The notes beneath the pieces were generated by a model that was not told the DNA's origin, made no database searches, and was given only the letters and a program-made list of their open reading frames with translations. This document shows, piece by piece, positions 10,401 through 21,829 of a DNA stretch of 64,000 nt. The stretch comes from Stagonosporopsis chrysanthemi. Its lineage: Eukaryota; Ascomycota; Dothideomycetes; Pleosporales; Didymellaceae. Every line of letters starts with the position of its first letter. Position 1 is the stretch's first letter. Location of the stretch: contig JAFISE010000055.1 of the NCBI GenBank assembly GCA_022560025.1, positions 62,001-126,000 on the forward strand. The letters are read 5' to 3'. Both the position numbers and the translations under genes were made by a program.

Positions 10401-12255
10401 TGTATGAGGCATGCACGATTCGGCGCGGTGTCGGCCGTCAGGATCACCAATGAGGCGCAGCCTTTGCTTTTCCCGGCGATCGCGCCGGTTGGGCAGGAGA
10501 CGTGGAGAGAGGTGGCCCTCGTGGCGGGCGATGGCCTGCACAGCGGGCGGCTTTACTAATCCCGCGCGCTCACACGGCGCAGGCAGTGGCCCATGGTACA
10601 TGAGGTACATAGTACACAGTACGTGAGGGTGATGCTCGTCCGAGTCGTCGCCTGGCGGCTGGCGCACGCAACGCATGCAGGCGTGCTGGAATGCTGGATA
10701 GCGGTGCGCGGCGGCGCTGAGCGACGCGCAGATGTCGTGCTGCTGGGCCGTCATCTGCACCGCCATCTGACCAGTGACCCTTGAGCAACGCAGCAGTTCG
10801 CGCGCGGAGCCAGGGAGAGCGATATTAGTCGCAACTTGCCGCCGCTAGACGGGCTTGTTAGATACACGAGGCCTCGATTGAACGATTCCCACGTGCGGCC
10901 GGCTTTGTTCTGGGCAGCAGTACCCTCATTAATTGGTCCCTCCCAGCAGTGCCCTTGCTGATCGAATTCGTGCCTGTTGGCTTTCCACTCCGCTGCAAGC
11001 TCCTCCACTTCGAATTTGTCCCGCGGTTGCACACACGTCCAGACCTCCGGCTGCGCGCTGCTTGCCCGTGTCTCCATCCGGCTCGCTGTGTGCCCTCCGC
11101 GCCCTTGGAACTGACGGAGCCCGTCCATGCAAGGCACGCTGCGCCCGTTGAATCATCGGTCGCCAACGACAGCTGCTTCCCCCTCACCCTCCTCAGCACC
11201 GCGCGCCGACCTGGATGTCTGCTGAAGCCGGCCCTCTGCCCCCCCAACGCTCATCCGTGCTCTGACCCGCGCGTGCTGCCCGTCAAGAGCCTGTGCTGAC
11301 CCGGCCCTGGCTTTGTTTTCGCCGCCCCCGATCTGTTTGGGACATCCAGTTTGACCGCGCTCGACGTGTGCAACCTCCAGGCGCCACCCATCAGCTGCTC
11401 CAGACGCTCCCGGCACAGGCCCCAGCTGTCCACCGGCCTCTGGCGCGCCTCGCAGGACGCCCGCACGTTGCATCGGATCGCCCGCACGCCAGTCACCGCG
11501 CACATTGGAGATCCCGCCTTCAGGACGCTGTGTACCAGTCCCGCGCCAAGCACGAGTGGTTCTGCAATTGACCTTGCTGCAACGCAGACCCGCCGAAGAT
11601 TGCACTGCAGCCACATCCAATTTGGCTACCAGTGTTTGTGAGAGCTTCATGGTGCGTTGCGGTCGACGCGACTATCGCTCGTTTAGCCTGGTGCTGCTGC
11701 TGTCCGCCAAAAGAAGGGCGTCTCGGCAGCGTCATTGCTCACGTTGGCTGCAACTGCAAGTACCTGCGACTCTCCTGCCCGCCGGCACTATTCACGTGTA
11801 GGCCGCACTCGACAGCGCCTGCCTCTGCAACAAAGCAGAGCATCTGCTTGGCACGCTCCCGAATTATTCGTTCTGCTGCCGTGCCCCGCTAACCGTCTGC
11901 TCGTCCACAAACGGTAGGAGCGACCAGTCCCGTGCGCTGTGGACCCTCGACCGTCGACCTTCCCTCTCGCCAGCCTGTAGCTCTCCCTGGCCATCCTCCT
12001 CCTCCACGCTGCTGCCATTCTTCCACCCCAGATCGCCACTTTCTCTGATTACCATCCGCTCGGCCCAGCAACCCGCTGCAACGGGAATCCTCCATTTCAC
12101 GACGCTCCCTTCTGGCCTCGCTGTCTTGCTTCTCATTGGCTGGTTTCTCACCTCAGGCGCTCTGCATCACCACCAACCCACGGCAACCCACCCCAGATTT
12201 GCCTCCCCACCTCGGGTAGTGCAACAAGCACCGGCCCTCGCTCATTATCATCGCT
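10401..12255. other. Probable long upstream/5' leader region of the bHLH gene
   Basis: From about 10.9 kb the plus strand becomes C/T-rich and stays so to the bHLH start codon at 12256. Long stretches of CCTC, CGCC and TCC produce many accidental open frames on both strands, none with coding character. The composition resembles the long pyrimidine-rich leaders of fungal developmental regulators. A leader of up to 1.3 kb with upstream ATGs is an inference; the transcription start cannot be seen. Confidence 0.4.
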
Positions 12256-13973
12256 ATGGAGTCTGTCTCTCAACAACGGCCATCCGCGCCCGCCAACGGG
12301 TCTCACCCTCAGGCTCTGCCTTCCATTGCTGCTCTCACCAGCAGCCTTTCCCCGTCTGAACAGAGCCCTGTCCGTTTCAGACAACCTTCCGAGTCTCGTG
12401 AAGCTCGTGATTCTGGTAATTGGTCCATTTCTCAGAGCAAACGTGAGTGCTTCCTGTCACTTGCTCTTAGACCCTCACAGGTCTTTTCGCGTCGTTGCTA
12501 ATTGTTAACAGACTCTTCGACTGTGTCTAACAATATGGGTCTCCAACTTCAAACAATCCTCAACGCCGAGGACTCGCCAACACGCAACGTGCCCGACACA
12601 CCCTCTTCTGCGCGGCATCAGGCTACCCACCCCCATCAGGTACGTTTTTCGCAGTCCCGTAGAGATCTCGCTAAGAAGCATGCAGCCCAATGCGCCGTTC
12701 CCGTCCCTCAATCAGGGCTTCGGCGACAACCGCCTCAGCATTGATGCGAGCTCACAATTCGACTCTCGGCGCAGTAGTGTGGACAGCCGCATGAACCATG
12801 GAATGGGTCACCTGCAAATCAGCCCTGCTTCGCCGTATGACAGTCAGAACACTTCGCGGGTATCGCTCGTGTCCAACCTGCAGCAACAGCGAGGTATCAC
12901 CAACCCAGATGCACGCATCAATGGCGCTTCTCCGCTATCACCATCCGCTCGTAACAGCGGCATTCGTGCTAACCACCCTCCTCGCCGAGCACCTGTGATC
13001 AACCCCAACCCACGCAGTGTGTCGGGTATGCCGGACCCTATGGCTGCAGCGCCTACCAAAGGTTATGCTTGGGCTTTTCCTGCCGAGTTTGAGCCTGATG
13101 AGAGGCGGCAATCAAGCAGTGGTGAGTCTAGCGCAGGGAATTCGCACATTCCGTCGCGCCAGAACAGCTTTGCCACATCCATCAACAGTAGCATCTACAC
13201 CACCGATTCACAACTTCCTTCCGGCCAGAAACGGTTGGATAACGGCACGCACACCCGATTGTTGACGAGATGCATCTGCTAACCTCGCCTAGACATTTCC
13301 ACTACTCATCACCACTCGATGCAGCATCGTAGTGTAACGAGTCTCCAAGGCCTTGATCACAATGCATTGGCTCAAGGCAGCGGGAACTACAGTCGAACTC
13401 CAGAGCTTCGGATCAGCCACAAGATGGCCGAAAGGAAGCGTCGCAGCGAGATGAAGAATCTCTTTGATGAACTCAACCAGATTCTTCCAAATTCTCCCGG
13501 CAGCAAGTCCAGCAAGTGGGAGATCCTCACAAAGTGTAAGTTTCTAAGGATCTATCTATCGAGATTCTCATACTGACACTCTAAAAGCTATCGAGTACAT
13601 CAAGAACCTTGGCAGAGCTCATGATGCTGCTCGAGCTGAGAATGCGCGCCTCCGACCTGAAGCGGACTACTCTCGTCGAGCGCAGGAGGAGAACGAGCTT
13701 CTGAAGAACGAACTGACTGCAATGTGGACCAGCCTGCGCCGCCTTGATCCCAACAATCCGCACATATATGGCAGTATGACGGGTATGCTCGCACAGCAAC
13801 AGGGCAACACACCAGCTACAACCAATAATGTACTGCCGCCATTGCAGCAACAGCAGCAACCGCCTCAAGCTCAGGCTCCACCACAACAACCCCAGTGGGG
13901 CGCGCCGGCGCCTACAGCCATGCAAGGCGTCGAGTTTGGCGGTATGCGCCCTTACGAGCACCCGCACCGCTGA
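12256..13973 (+). CDS. Basic helix-loop-helix (bHLH) transcription factor
   Basis: The model has five exons: 12256-12442, 12512-12639, 12686-13244, 13293-13535 and 13588-13973, about 500 residues. The bHLH domain lies near residues 333-384. Its basic region (ISHKMAERKRRSEM) has the His/Glu/Arg spacing (H334, E338, R342) of CACGTG E-box binders, followed by FDELNQILP, a loop with SSKWEILTK, and SIEYIKNL. A heptad-like coiled stretch and a Gln/Pro-rich C-terminus follow. The N-terminal part is Ser/Pro-rich with LQLQTILNAEDSPT and MPDPMAAAPTKGYAWAFP segments. A nuclear dimeric regulator is the family role. The third intron is uncertain: acceptor 13292 has an excellent GCTAAC branch, but the only frame-compatible nearby donor is GC at 13245 (see findings). 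The other three introns are canonical. Confidence 0.85.
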
Positions 13974-15773
13974 AGCATGGATTCCACACGCAGCACTGGC
14001 TGCCAAACTTGTCCATGAGGACTCGCTGTACATTATCATCTTCACATTCACGGTCCACAGGCGTTATCGCATACACTACTCGACTTTTCAATGTATCCTG
14101 CCAACTGCTTTGGCGCTGGCGAATTTCGGGCCTGCAGCACCGTCGTGGCCTTCTCCTTTGTTGACTTTACGGCGGCGGACTGATACCGCAGGCAGTCGAT
14201 CTGCCACCTCCACCGTTTGCACTGGCGAATTCTGCTAGACACAATGGTCACGCTCCACGGAATACCCTAGTTGTCGTCTTATCCTCCTATGATTTCTCGC
14301 ATTGTCTTGTCTTCTTCTGGAATATCTTATGGGAGATGGCTTATATCTGTCGGAGGGATTTACGCAAGGTGTTTCAATTTTGGAGCTACAGCAAAAGTAT
14401 GTTACGCGCGCGTATCCTACACGATATACATGGCTGTTTCGGGGGCAGTACCCGAAGGGTACGGCATTAATTGTTCACTACGGGCATGGCATGCGCCATC
14501 GTAATGGCAGAAGGGGTTCTCATTACTACCCAGACTTCGGTCTTTATGTACCTGGAACGGCCTATCTGCATGGATGTTATGTGTTTTGGTAATCATGCTG
14601 CTTTCATGCGCACAAAAAGCACCGGCTAGCTAGGACAAACGAACGCTAGTTATCACAAGAGTTTCTACCAGTTAGCTTGCAAGAATGCTTTCGGATAGCT
14701 TCTGGACAGTCCAAGACCCCCTTATGCACTCTTTGACAATTCACTTTCCTCATGCAGATAAGCCTTTGCAAGTGCTTAGCGGGATCGACATGCGGTTGAC
14801 AGGTCGTTAGAACCACGAGAGCAGATCGCCACGATCTACAGATCTGCATGCAGCATGTGCGCGGCCGCACCTCCGGGCTGAGCACATGGCGAGCAGATTG
14901 TTGGGTCACCTTTGGGTTTATGCAGGTCACTGGGCAAGCCGAGCTGACACTGGGACTTTTCACGATGATTGGTGAAGTGACACATCTGGGGCTTTCCCTT
15001 GGTGTGTTCATGCACTTTGTTGGCAGTTCGCTCTGTTAGTGTTGAAATGCTAGGGTGGGTGATGTCTCCCGACAGTCGTGGATCCGAGATTCCATGCAAT
15101 TGCTCGGAATAATAATTAGGCAGTTCGAGCCCGGTGACGAGTTAAGCCTTTGTGGGGTAGTTGCTAGTTGGTCGTGGAGGAGGAAGAATACTTATCCGCG
15201 CTGCTTACTTAACATGCTACCTTGCTTCTGCTGGTTGTCCTAAGGTGAGGCGCAAGGTGCACTAAGGGAAGTGATGGCTGCGAATAATGTTAATGAGCAT
15301 CTGGTCCATACTGAGCTGCAGCTGCAGGAGGCTAGTTGTGTTGTTGATTCGTGATAATCATCACATATTGGCTGCATCATGCGTCTTTCAAGATTATTAC
15401 GGTAGCTCGAAGATTGAGCGTTGCTTGTTGGTAAGCTCGAATGTGGCTCTTGATCAGCCCACGCTCAAGATAAGACGGCAAGGGGTTAAACCCAATGACT
15501 GGAAGTCGTATACTAGGATGAGTACAATAAGCAATTCATTCTGCCTCACCGCTGCCAAGTACGAGGTGAGGTCGTGTATCGATGTGATAAGAAAAGCTAA
15601 AACCTCAAAAACAACATGACGTGACCTTCCTATTCTATTATATTTCGCTCCCGTATGCTGTACATTCATTAAAGGCGTCCTGCAACAAAATGCTAACCCA
15701 AACGCTCATTACGCCATGCTAAGAAATGAAACATGTTAAGTGGAGCCTTCTCAACACCAAGCTGCGAATCCAA
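13974..15773. other. Intergenic between convergent bHLH and cysteine-rich genes
   Basis: About 1.8 kb with no supported gene. The first several hundred bases after 13973 are likely bHLH 3' UTR. The remainder has short random open frames only, and no repeat was noticed. Confidence 0.5.
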
Positions 15774-16358
15774 TCATCTCATGTATTGCTCTCGCTGGAG
15801 ACAATCTAGGCACCACGAGTCCCTCTCTTGTCCCACCTCTGCTGTGCATTCCCTGCAAACCTTCCTCCCACAGCCACCCAAGCATTGCCTTGCGCAGATG
15901 TAGCATGTTCGGCCGACACAACGCTTGCAGTCCATGTAGTTTTCAAGGTCGCTCTTTCGTTTCGGTGCTGATTTGCAGGCGTGACATGCTCGCAGATCGA
16001 TCACGGCATAAGGCTGAACCTGGCCGTCGCTGACGCCTGCTGGTAGGCTTGTACCGATGTCGGTGTCCATGAGATGTGATGTTGGCTTGGCAAGGGCAAG
16101 CTTGGGAACGATGCGTTTGATTTGTTTCATTGGACGTTGCTCTGATGTCGTGTACGATCGGTCGCTAATAGGATCGAGTGCTGACGCATGGTGTGGACGA
16201 GAGCCTCGGCTTGGGTGTGTTGCGTCTCCATCGTGATTTCTCTTTCTTTTTCCCAAGCCTGACCCGTCGTGCTGAGACTCCGTCATGATGTGCCAGTGGT
16301 GAGGGGATTGATTGCGTGTGTCAAGAGGACCAAAAAGGTCCGAAGTGATGTATACCAT
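15774..16358 (-). CDS. Small cysteine-rich, probable zinc-binding protein
   Basis: Single-exon minus-strand frame of 194 residues; an alternative start at Met25 (MTESQHDGSG) would give 170. The first 115 residues are polar and basic with an NLS-like GKRKRNHDGD. The C-terminal ~65 residues hold twelve cysteines in regular pairs: CHAC, CKRC, CYIC, C-x3-C-x3-C, CREC and CLDC. They are spaced as in RING- or PHD-like zinc folds but fit neither signature exactly. It is divergently arranged with the ELMO gene, with ~485 bp between start codons. The protein is not recognised; zinc binding and nuclear location are inference. Confidence 0.72.
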   Translation of the reverse strand: MVYITSDLFGPLDTRNQSPHHWHIMTESQHDGSGLGKRKRNHDGDATHPSRGSRPHHASALDPISDRSYTTSEQRPMKQIKRIVPKLALAKPTSHLMDTDIGTSLPAGVSDGQVQPYAVIDLRACHACKSAPKRKSDLENYMDCKRCVGRTCYICARQCLGGCGRKVCRECTAEVGQERDSWCLDCLQREQYMR

Positions 16359-16842
16359 GGCGGCCGCCTCTTAGTGAATGTTGTTTGGTCTCGAAGGAGC
16401 GGACGGCGGCAGAGCGGTGGAATGGGTAAATGAGTGTTGTGATGCGGTAGACAGCAGGACGGACAGTATATCGCAGCAACGGAGACGCTGGGCAAGACAA
16501 AGCAAAAAAGAGTGTGGCGGCGACGATAGTGAGAACCCAGATAACCTTGGTTGTTGTTGGAGGATCAGCCTAGCACCAGGCAGAACCAGCCTAAGCACAA
16601 GCGCATGCAGGAGAAGAAAGCGCGGTCCCCACATAACACGCTTCACGTGCCAAGGTAACGTCCAAGCTGCGCGCCCATCGTACATAGACGGCCTGGCCCC
16701 CATGGACGAGGTTGCGACTGCGCATATCATTCTTGAGACCAACACAGCATGTTTTGGTATTTCCTACAGGTGTTATTATGAATTGGAGACAGTGACGACC
16801 TTCAATAACGACATTTTACTTTTCGCGACCGCGCCCCTAGCA
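16359..16842. promoter_or_regulatory. Divergent promoter region, cysteine-rich gene / ELMO gene
   Basis: This segment separates two genes transcribed away from each other and must hold both promoters. The plus frame happens to stay open through it into the ELMO exon, but the translation lacks conserved features, and the ATG at 16843 suits the family better. Confidence 0.5.
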
Positions 16843-19079
16843 ATGGACAGCGTCAATGTCTCCGAGCTGGTTGCGCGTCTGGGAGCGGAGGAAGAGTCGA
16901 CCAGGAAGATGGCAGCGTTCAAGCTCCAGTCTGCCATTGGTGACCCTTCGTTTGCAGACGTCTTCATATACGAAGGGGGCCTGCCAAAGCTCAGATTCCT
17001 GGCCCTGCATGCCACTGGAAATACGTTGGCTTACGGTCTCACGTCGCTGGCGCGCCTACTTGAGCTAGATAAGGGCTGGGACCATGTCACAGATGATCTC
17101 ATCGTGAGGGTGCGTGCTGTTGTCGGTATTTCCAGTGTCTGGAGCAGACTGACGGAGTGGTGACAGATAGTTGATCTCGTAGTCGCGCAACCGCTCGTCA
17201 ACGTCAATCGAGGTGCCATGTCAGTATTGGCAGCGATCGTTGGACACCCCCTTCACCGAACCTCTCATCCTAGTAGCACTGGCTTCCAACGACTCAAGCC
17301 TGCAGTCGACACCCAACCACAATTTCTCCCCTCCTTGGTCGAGAAGATCACCTCCGCCGACCATGCTCTCTGCGCAAACTCGCTACAGCTGATCAATGCG
17401 CTGATGCGCGATGCAGTCGCACACGATGCCGATTTCGAGGCGCCCAAATTCATCAAACAGCTCCAGGAGCTCGGCGTTATCAAGAGTGTTTATGTCCTCA
17501 TGCAGAGCTCTGCGATACAAGACCTGGCGCATCCATTGCTTGACTTCCAGACGCTCACCAAGATACTGCTCCGCAACTGGCGGGAAGAGAAAGTTGATCT
17601 GGAAAAGTCAGATCATCGCAGGGCTATTCGAGGGTTGCACACTGCCAGCACTGCTGAGAAGGGGGATATAACAGGCAGTAAGAAGCTCAAGTGGAGACGC
17701 TTGGGATTCGATACTGAGTCGCCAGCGTGGGAGTTTGAATCCACAGGGTTTCTCGGTTTAATGGACTTTACCGATTATGTCTATAAGAACGAGGATGGTT
17801 TCCAGAAGCTATTATTGGAACAGTCAGCGGAGTCTGTCGAGCAGCGGTGCCCTATCGCTCGAGCCAGTCTTTCGGTGACATCCATACTATACGAGCATTT
17901 CGAGGTAGAGAGAGCAGACGATCTAGACTCGCAGAGATACACGCTCCTAGAGTCCCGGGCAAACTTCGACCGTTCGTTTAGGCCCCTGCTACTCCACTGG
18001 TCGAGGGTCCACACAAGCGGTCTCAATGCGTTCATCCGATTATGGAAGACGGCAGGAGCTCAAGTTGAGGACTTTGACAAAATTGAAGAATTGGTCCGAA
18101 TACTGATCGAGCAGGTTGTGGGTCAGGCGCCTCGTACGAGAGACGTCAAGGATGTCGAAGAAGAACTAGCTGTGTTTGAGATGCAGAGACTGCGAGAGCT
18201 GCAGATGGAATTGCTCGAACTTACGTATGAGGATGCATGGGGCCATCACTTGCGGTATGTTCCTCGGCATCTCCGTTACTAGGGCCAAGACTGACCTTGC
18301 GTAGCCAAGTTCGCGAAGAATTGAACCACGAGGCCCTGCAGTTCGTTAAAGAGCAGAGGATAAGGTGCTTACTCCAGGGCGGGTGGTTTCCCAGTGGTCT
18401 TGATTATAGCTCGGGTGGGGGACCAGTCACAAGCAAGAGCCTCGGCCGTGCAGTCCCTTCAGCATGGCGTTTTGTACGACTATCACACAACCGACGATAT
18501 TTGCATTACGCCGACTTTGACGAGAAGATATCCACGGAACCGAGGTTGGACGCCTTGCAGGACAAGAGTAAGTGCTACCGATCTGCCTAGGATGCGTGCC
18601 TGTGTGGACACTGTGGCTGACATGCAGTGCCAGTCGATCTCTCCATTGTGTCCTCTGTGGTAAGCAACGTCTCGGCAGAAGCGCCATCCTCATCATCGTC
18701 CGACAGCACAGTCAAGAGCCTTCCACACGAACGAGCGACTACTTCGACGAAGATCACAATCCATGGCTACCTGCCAGCTACTAATCATGCGCGGCAAGCT
18801 TCCAGCGGCTCAGGGGCAGGCCGCAAAGAATCTGTCCTGTTGCAGTTGCACCCCCAGAGCCATACTCTTGCGTCCGAATGGCTTGACGGTCTGCTTATGC
18901 TCTTAAACCAACAACCTATTACGGCAGACACCAATAAGCTTGTGAACTTCATTGGCGGCTATGGACTGAAGATACGCTTGCTGAACGTGCGCTACGAAGA
19001 CGTGGGCCTGGAGGAGCCGATCTTACCAAGCCGCGAGGGATTGGACGACGAGTATTATTACGACATAGCCGGAGCGTGA
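16843..19079 (+). CDS. ELMO/CED-12 family protein
   Basis: Four exons, 16843-17109, 17167-18254, 18305-18567 and 18628-19079, give 689 residues. The three introns are 57, 50 and 60 nt with GT-AG ends. The N-terminus is armadillo-like (VSELVARLGAEEESTRKMAAFKLQSAIG). The central ELMO domain is recognisable from KWRRLGF, GFLGLMDFTDYVY and RCPIARASLSVTSILYEHFEV. After it come FDKIEELVRILIEQV and HEALQFVKEQRIRCLLQGGWF, matching the order in animal ELMO1. The last third, with WRFVRLSHNRRYLHYADF, fits the PH-like domain. Family role: ELMO partners a DOCK-type exchange factor to activate Rac/Cdc42 in polarity and actin control. DOCK itself is not in this window. Confidence 0.9.
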
Positions 19080-20219
19080 GGCTGACTGAGCGATTCCATT
19101 GGCAGCAGGCACTGTATCTTACTTGCACATACGCCTGAGGGCTCTGGGCTCTACCGAAAGTCTAAACAGTCTGACATGCCGCTACCAGCCCGCAACCCTG
19201 AGGTTGGATGTCCAGTGCGGATGATGCGGAAGCTTTGAGAACAACAACGGGTAGCTCTCTAGCACGGCGGCAATCTGTAGTTGGGTGTTGGATGAGATAC
19301 CCTTGCCTGTACTCGCAAACTATAGTCTTAATTACGGATGCGTATTGGCTGTGCATCCACTGCATGGATCGAGCATGTCCTTCAGCTCTTTGTTGTCGCA
19401 CAGCGCACGCTCGCAATGGAACACAGAGTGCACATGTGCAACCTTGGTCCAGTCCTGGTGGGATGACACGAGCTCAGGCTGAGGCATGCCATGCTCCAAA
19501 CAAACAATGACGACGCCTGCACGAATGAAGGATCGAGATTACCATGTGGACGCGAACAAGACCACCCACGATGCTCCCCGCTAGCCGGAGGACTTTGGTT
19601 AATCGGTGTGTTGCACACTAGTGCGTAGCGGCGGTACTGGCCTGAAACAGCGGACGGAAGAAAGTGGAGAGCGGGGAGGTGTGCGACCACAATGCGGCGA
19701 TGCGCAGTCATGACGGCGGCGACATGGTGCGTGCTGTGGTGTTTTGGCCCGGCTGTAGCTCGCGGGTGCTCTGTGACTGCTTCCAAGAGGCACAATGCTT
19801 TGCGTTTAGAGCGTTTTAGGTGCCTAGCCGTCCTGACCCGTCAATTGACTTTCGAGAAGCGTAGCCGGCCACTTGGCTTCGGTTCCTGAGCCACTAGAGA
19901 CTCCCGGGGCTGAGGTGGTCCACGTCTCTTAGCGCCTTGTTGGCATTCCGACTCGCATCAAGTGTGCATGTAGCTCGTATGTTCCTCATAAGCCCTCACT
20001 GTTTCTGCTCATTTCGCGCTCCATTTCGTTGCTTCTTCAACCCTTTGACCCCCTCGCCTGGCCGCCGCCGCCGCTATTAGGCCCTTCCTGACGATCGTTC
20101 TTCCAGTATTACCTAATCCCCCACGGCGAGGTCGACGCACTTTACCAGGGTGTGATCCTCCTGCAGGAGAGCCCGCATGTCCCTGAATTCGGCCGTCAAG
20201 CCTTATCGCAGTTGGAGCC
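19080..20219. other. Intergenic
   Basis: No supported gene in ~1.1 kb. Overlapping short frames around 19.2-19.8 kb have no domain and conflicting strands. The segment just before 20220 is C/T-rich and is probably a 5' leader for the next gene. Confidence 0.5.
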
Positions 20220-21829
20220 ATGAGGAGAAAAACGAAGGCAGTTTCTCCGCCGCTACAGGAGGTCGCTTATGACACGCTTCCAGAGTCAGTAAAGTACGTC
20301 TAACCTAGCGTTTCCTGATTTGCCAAAATTGTGAATGGCGCGTTGCGCGTGCATGAGCTCCACGACTGTTGTTGCGTACCTTGCAGGCCGGCCAGGAAGC
20401 TAACCCGTGCTGCTGCAGAAGAAAGTACTTCTCGTCCTTCGAGCGACTGCAAATACAGCAACAGGCCGCCGGTGACCAGGCGAGTGAGCCGTCTTCGGGC
20501 TCTTCTTCTCGTGCACCTTCCACAGCGCCGTTTCGACGTCTGCATTCAAGGCGTCGAGCACGTACTGTGAGCGACCAGCAGGAGCTGCAGTTCACACAAG
20601 CAGAAGCTGCATTCTTCCTGTCATTGCCCGATAAAGTGCGGAAGCAGCACTTTTCCCGAGAGGAGCAGGTCATCCTCCTCGCTAAGTGTGATCAGGCGTT
20701 CCTTCCGCCTAATCACGACCTGGACGCAGAGGAAGTTGCCAAACAACGCTTCCACGACTTTCACTTTGACTTCCCCGCCAACATCGCCCACACATCCGGC
20801 GAACTACGAGGGCGCCGTTCGTCGACTTCTACATACAGCCCTTGCCGCCCCACCTTCAGCTTCTCACCACGATCAAGAAAAGAACGGGACGCGGAAAGCA
20901 GCGTATTCTTCATCGACAGCATGGATTCGCCGTCAATAAAAAAGACCCGACAAGCAGGCTCCAGGCGAACCATGTCTTTAGGTGGCCCGCCCAGTCGTCA
21001 CTCGACCTGCTCTGCAGTGACTGGACCGGCCTCTCCTCTGTTCGTTTTTCCACCAGAATATCGACCTCCTCGACATCATCGATCCCAATCGTCAGCGCTG
21101 CCGGGACGACGTTCCTCGTACACACCGACAACACCGACCTTCGACCCAGAGGCCAAGTACTACCAGGATCCAGAAACGAGGACGAAGCTGCGCATGTACT
21201 TGGCGTCACCGCAGAAATTCGATGAGGCGATCGAATTTGGCTTTCCTTCTTCCGCTGAACAGGAACACGCCACACCCCACTACCAACTTCCTCCCGTCAC
21301 GAAGCACTCGCGTAAGTTCAGTCGAGATATGCACACCTTCCTTAGAGACGGCAAACTTTCTTTCTTCGAGGACAAGAACAACGACAACCAAGGTCTTGAA
21401 TCCGATGGTGAATCCCTCGCCGATGTTGAGTCGCCAAGAACACCCTCAAGTGCAGGCCTATCTTTCCGTCTGCATACTCGCCAGATGTCCTCAATCGATT
21501 CCAACGGCCTACCCAGTTCGCATTCTAGCCCTGGGTATTCTGGACACGCGAATCGTGAGATGACCTTACGCATGACTCTCACACGGCCGGAGCTGCGAGC
21601 TGACGAGGACGCACTATACGGCTGGCAGAGCCAATCACATCACCAACAGCAGAAACAGACAGTGAACGCCACGGTTCAGGACGATCCACTCGCCTTGGAA
21701 GAGCTCATTCTGTCAGATGATCAGACCGGTACCAAAGGACCGTTCTATGTCAAGCCGAAGCCAAGAGGCAACCTTGTCACGCGGCTGCTAAAGCGCACAA
21801 GTCTCAAGGGGCGATCACCCACAGCCTAG
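20220..21829 (+). CDS. Uncharacterised fungal protein with duplicated LP-x2-V motif
   Basis: Two exons, 20220-20293 and 20419-21829, give 494 residues. The intron is 125 nt with a GTACGT donor, a GCTAAC branch at 20399-20404 and CAG at 20416-20418. This acceptor was chosen over CAG 20386 because only it keeps the long frame and has the branch in place. Residues 20-30 (LPESVKRKYFS) resemble residues 94-104 (LPDKVRKQHFS), a small internal repeat. The rest is Ser/Pro/Arg-rich, probably disordered, with SRRTMSLGG, RRSSYTPTTPTF, KLRMYLASPQKFDEAIEFGFPS and a basic C-terminal TRLLKRTSLKGRSP with phosphosite-like serines. I do not recognise the family. Confidence 0.75.

Noticed and set aside
10347..12151. 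Cluster of long open frames on both strands
   Set aside because: Produced by C/T- and GC-rich leader sequence. They overlap in up to four frames and none resembles a protein family.
16378..16842. In-frame N-terminal extension of the ELMO protein
   Set aside because: The extra 155 residues are low in structure and would cover the divergent promoter. The Met at 16843 matches the expected domain start.
20387..20570. Alternative acceptor at 20386 for the uncharacterised gene
   Set aside because: It would put the exon in a frame that stops at 20570, whereas the acceptor at 20418 has a branch point and keeps the long frame.
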